Assembly: GCA_001466705.2 (NCBI GenBank)
Contig: LATX02000046.1
Span: 372,001-436,000 of the forward strand
Length of the DNA stretch: 64,000 bases
Source: Moniliophthora roreri
Lineage: Eukaryota > Basidiomycota > Agaricomycetes > Agaricales > Marasmiaceae
Reading direction: 5' to 3'
This document shows positions 59,926 to 64,000 of this stretch, in pieces. The position numbers and the translations under genes are program-made. The notes beneath the pieces are model-generated. The model was not told where the DNA came from and did not search any database. It was given only the letters and a program-made list of their open reading frames with translations. Position 1 is the first letter of the stretch; every line of letters begins with the position of its first letter.

Positions 59926-60390
59926 TTTCGTTGTGGAAGGACGGGAACGAGATGACGAAGGCGAGTAACAGGTGTCTCGACGCGTTTCCTATAGGACCAG
60001 CTCGGCAACTGAGTGTCATGGCTGCCGACAGAGGTAAAGCCGACGCACCGTACTACGACATCCATCACTCTAAAACTGGTCCTTTTTATCTTGTTTCCCT
60101 CTTAAAGGCGATGGGAAATCGCTTTGCAATGAGGCTGTCGGCCAAGGCATCAAGTCCCGAAGACCGTTATCACCGCAAATAAGCACTGGGTGACAACGAC
60201 TTCTTTCAGATTTGATGAGAAACCTTCAAGTCAAAAACGATTTGAAGAACCGAAAACATGCAGGTATTGACTGGTTATTGGACTGGTTATTGACCTGGGG
60301 GCTGAGGCCTGAGGAGCTCGATGATGGCTGTGATCAAGACGAAGTTACCGCCGGTTGCGTGGCTGCGCACGGACCTCATCTTGGCCATTC
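59926..60390. other. divergent promoter region of 7TM gene D and IPK1
   Basis: 465 bp without a supported gene. It includes a short tandem duplication (ctggttattggactggttattgacctgg, near 60269). Confidence 0.4.
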
Positions 60391-61972
60391 ATGCCGGGAA
60401 CGGACTCCTTCGACATAACAACAACGAACCCGGTCAAAGACTGGAAATACGTATCCGAAGGCGGAGCGACCATTGTATTCTCCTACATCGGCCCTCCAAA
60501 TCCAGCCTACGATGGAATGGTTCTTCGGCTACGAAAAATGCCCAATGTCCCTGTCGGTGTCCGAGACTCTGATTCTTCGTCTTCCGATTCTGACGACGAC
60601 GAAGAGGAAGAAGACGATCCATCGATATCCTTTCAACGCCAATGCATGTCAAGATTGATTCCACCTGCACACCTTCCCCGCCTGCAGTCAATCTCAGTTC
60701 GAATGGATCCTGTTAGGAGTGCTAGTATCGATTCAGTGACTGGGACGTATGTCAACAGCTCCAATGAAATGCCTGGAGCGTATCATTATCATGGACCACC
60801 TCATATTCATAGCAATCGGTGGCTCCGAGCACTCTCAGGGGCACACGACAGTTTTCGGCCAGAAATAAGGCGGCAGGTGGGCGGTGTGGATATACACAAA
60901 CGAAAGGGTGTACTTGCGACGGACCTGGTTGGCGGGCAAGGTATCAGTGTTGAAATCAAGGCGAGTGGCTCATCATCTTTTTTCTGCTGGCAGTACTGAC
61001 GACCAAGCAGCCCAAATGGTCTTTTCTGCCGAACCCAAATTATCTTTCACCCGAGACGAAACCTATCAAGACCCAAACATGTAGATTTTGCATGCACTCC
61101 TTTGTCCGTGCCCGTGCAGGAGAGACCGTCTCGTTAGGCTACTGTCCTCTTGACTTGTTTTCCCCTGATGAAGCACACGTAAGGAAAGCTGTGCACGCAC
61201 TATGGGATGCTTGGGACGCGTCTAGAGGCAAAGTGAACAATCTCAAGGTGTTCGTCAAAGGCAAGATGCTCAGCGTTGACGAGGTAAGCTGTCCTTCACT
61301 GCTTCAGGGCATCCATGCCTAACTTAATGCCGCCAGAAACACCTGCTCCTCGCCTCTTCTCACTCGGAGTCTGACTCAAAGTCTACAGAAAAAGCAGACG
61401 CGGACATACGCGAGATCTTTACCAGTGCAATTTTACCTCTCCTTACCCAGACTCCCGTTCTTCAAACACTCAACCGCCTTCAACGCACCCTTGACATGCT
61501 CGATATCGAAGGACTATCAAAATTATGGGAGAAATGGCACGAAACTACCCCCGACAAACCCATTCCGCACATCGGGCAAGACACTCTCGAACCCACACTT
61601 GACGAATGGAATAGGTTCATTGATGGATATCTGTCTCAACCGCCTCCAGCATCCTCGTCAGAAGGTGGAGAGCCCACGCTCCCAGTCATTGAAACCGAGT
61701 ACCAGCTTCGAAAATATCTCCTTGCGTACCTCCTCTCGGCAACGTTCAAGGATTGTTCTATCATCATTCGGATGGATTTACTTTCTCCTGGAGCAGACGG
61801 TCAAGTGCGAGTGGATTCGAGACGTGTTACGGTCATTGATCTGGATCCGAAGAGTATGACCCGGTTAAGGAAATGGGAAGAGTTGGATGCAGAAATTATA
61901 TCTGCGTATCGAGCTGGTACGGAGGATGGCAAGGCCGAGAGGAAGAAGTGTGTGGATGGATGGTCTGAATAA
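60391..61972 (+). CDS. IPK1: inositol-pentakisphosphate 2-kinase
   Basis: Exons 60391-60960, 61011-61283 and 61337-61972 give 492 residues. The enzyme phosphorylates Ins(1,3,4,5,6)P5 at the 2-position to make phytate, with roles in mRNA export and signalling. Family motifs: SVEIKPKWSFLPNPNYLSPE (the E-I-K-P-K-W signature), CRFCMHSFVRARAG, CPLDLFSPD, FKDCSIIIRMD and VIDLDPKSM. The start MPGTDSFDITTTNPVKDW is the first Met giving the N-lobe; an acidic loop (DSDDDEEEEDDPS) is inserted in that lobe. The first intron starts with GC (gcgagt), the second such case in this window; no GT alternative preserves E-I-K-P-K-W. Confidence 0.93.
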
Positions 61973-62595
61973 TGTCTCCCGTCCCATCAGGGTCCCTCAA
62001 ATTTTCCGAAGTTCTGTTCCCTTTGTGTGTACTAGGATGTTTTCTTGGCACTGTAACAACGTACATGATCATGGAATCTAAATGGGAACCAGGATCCCTT
62101 GCAGATAGCTTTGTAACCGCGACGATAGTTAATCATCGTCCTTCAGGATCAGGTATCAGGTACCTACATCGACAGGTGCAACACCATTTCCGAGTAAGTT
62201 GTCCTATTCAGCCAGAAAGACATAGAACAATCTTCATGCGTGATCAAAGTCATTCTTAGAGGCATAAATGTTCAGTATATATTTTAATATTCAGTCCTTT
62301 TAGAGTGTTGAATGCGTCGACAGCGGCAAAAAGTTTTCGCGTACTGACTCTTCCTGCGTGAGAGTGCAAGAGTTTGGAAGCAACATCTCTCCGACCTCAG
62401 TTTTTCTCGACTACAAAATGAAAACTAGGAATTGACAATAAAAAGTGCCATACAAATTACTATTGCTCTATATTCTGAGAAGTCTACAAACTGAGTCCAC
62501 CACAAGGTTCATCCGATCTCCTGGTTTTCATGTCTTGAAAATGCCTTCCATCGGGTATCATACTGCCTTTGCTGCCGTCTCCTCTTTGCCTGACA
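61973..62595. other. intergenic between IPK1 and 7TM gene E
   Basis: Tail-to-tail spacer. A 95-codon frame overlaps the IPK1 stop but has no recognisable features. I see no gene. Confidence 0.4.
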
Positions 62596-64000
62596 CTACA
62601 CAGTTGATTGACCCTGACCGACTGCATTTCCTGAGGGAACTATCCGACCTTCGTCAATGGTGTGTGAACCTATTCTGTCTGAGATTCGGACTGAGGTGAA
62701 AGTTTCACTAGTCGTCTGCATCTCGTTGACGATGCTCTGACCCATGCTTGTGCGTACGACGATTAACGTCGGTGCTATGCCCTAATCGGCAGATTTTGAT
62801 TAGCAGTACAACGTAGATGAAGTGACGGAAAACATACGGCAATAAGAACAATGATGGGAAGGAGATCCACCGGAATGTTTTCCGTTTTGACGCTTACGGA
62901 CGTGCTCAAGTGGACAACGATGCTTATGGGGTAGATCATTCCAGATTCGAGGCTATGAATTCATTCATCGATTCCAGAATCAAGATGAAGCGGCGTGGGA
63001 CACTTACATGATCCTATTGATTGAGGCAAGTGACCCATATTTGCTCAATGGATTATTGTGAACTCGTGCACGCCACATGATCCACCATATGCGACCCGCT
63101 ACGAAGCAAATAGGATGTTCAGTGTGTATAATTGTATGGGATGTCCTTACCAGTAAGAAGGGTCAGTATCAGGTTGACCGCTGCAAAAAGAGCTTCGCCT
63201 GCAATTCCAAACCAATAGACAAGATTTATTTGTCTATTCACCAAATATTCATTAGAGTTCATGAGCACTGATGCAAAGTTCATGACTTTATGTACGTGCG
63301 TAAGACCATGATAAGCTCTATGCAAGACATTTTTTTAAGTCACACACCTGTTGTTATTATTGACATGGCAATTAGAGGATAGGTTATTGGCTTTTTGAAA
63401 TTAGACCCCCAAATAATGTGGCAGCGATGAATCTTGGAGACGTGATGAGTGGGCACATTGTCAAGTGCAAATATTAAAGTGACTACTGACCAACATGGAG
63501 TCCGCAATAGCACTAGATATATGGCCTTTCAGCTCAGCGACTCAACAAAGTAAGAGGATAGCATACTTGGAAATCACTGGAAGCATCTGGTAGGCTATGC
63601 TTTACAAAATTCACATTGTATGAGCACTGCATCAGAATCATATATGGTAAAGGAGACACTTGCAAGAGTGGATCATTCAATTTGGGAGAGCGCTGAAGAG
63701 GTCCTGGGTTGTCTTCTTTTACTGCTTGGAACTCGGGAACAGCACATCGCACGATAAAGGTCGTCTGGACGACCACCATACTTGTCGAAATTACGAACAA
63801 AACGACCACCCAAGGCAAGTGCAGTTTGATGTTTGAGTTGGAGGATATGCGTCGCCATAGCAGGTGGGTGGCAGTCCCAAACAACAGAACGTATACCCCT
63901 GCCGGTGAGCCTCTCAATTATACGTTGACGTGAACCCGAAGATTTGAAATCCTGACCGTAAGTGAAGTACATGACCTTGAGAGTAGATATTCACATCAGC
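62596..64000 (-). CDS. 7TM protein E, 5' end outside the window
   Basis: Exons seen from the right edge: VMYFTYG, then GVYVLLFGTATHLLWRR, a loop and helix WVVVLFVISTSMVVVQ, IHRCHIIWGSN, the exon with VNLILTLLTG, AGRIWWIMWRARVHNN, a LESG-type exon near 62940, and GIAPTLIVVRTSMG followed by a tail ending GQGQSTV at 62596. The Arg that is a stop in gene C is CGC here. The first coding exon must lie beyond 64000. It is the same family as A, C and D. Confidence 0.75.

Noticed and set aside
1..64000. CRISPR arrays, rRNA operons, bacterial operons
   Set aside because: No spaced direct repeats or rRNA words were seen; spliceosomal introns throughout show that this is fungal nuclear DNA.

Overview
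The window is nuclear DNA from a filamentous basidiomycete, most likely an Agaricomycete. Genes are dense and carry many 48-65 nt introns, several per gene. Housekeeping genes (ARPC1, ADE1, TSC10, IPK1, a kinesin) alternate with families that are expanded in mushrooms: F-box proteins, NACHT NLRs, Crinkler-like NTPase-nuclease proteins and an unnamed 7TM family. I could not assign a genus from the sequence alone.

Layout. 0-2.9 kb: a decayed F-box fragment and a small hypothetical gene. About 2.85-9.85 kb: a repeat island nearly free of CpG, holding hAT transposase relics, a pair of ~485 bp inverted repeat arms, a ~625 bp MITE-like element and most of an NLR pseudogene. 10-21 kb: two copies of coproporphyrinogen III oxidase (HEM13) in opposite orientation, each next to an NLR relic; between them lie a long-tailed membrane protein, an unresolved minus-strand gene and ARPC1. 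The second HEM13 keeps a full reading frame but has lost catalytic residues. 21.5-22.7 kb: ADE1. 22.8-29.4 kb: two head-to-head Crinkler/RHS-like genes, both with reading-frame breaks in the NTPase module.

31-47.6 kb: a YPT35-like PX protein, a 611-residue F-box protein, a 2,051-residue kinesin with a large insertion in its motor domain, a 13-exon SDR enzyme, a cytosolic 5'-nucleotidase-like metallophosphatase and a two-finger CCCH protein. 47.8-51.4 kb: a secreted exo-polygalacturonase (GH28) and 3-ketodihydrosphingosine reductase (TSC10). 52.7-64 kb: a cluster of 7TM paralogues (four full-length or near full-length loci and one remnant), interrupted by a 546-residue unknown nuclear-type protein and by inositol-pentakisphosphate 2-kinase (IPK1). 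The last 7TM gene runs off the right end.

The genes do not form one pathway. The strongest themes are (i) a sharply bounded CpG-depleted repeat island that cuts through an NLR gene, (ii) duplication and decay of NLR and Crinkler-type NTPases, (iii) a probable HEM13 pseudoenzyme beside the active copy, and (iv) a local birth-and-death cluster of 7TM proteins. Exon joins were made by hand from GT-AG (twice GC-AG) signals and reading phase; no database search was possible.
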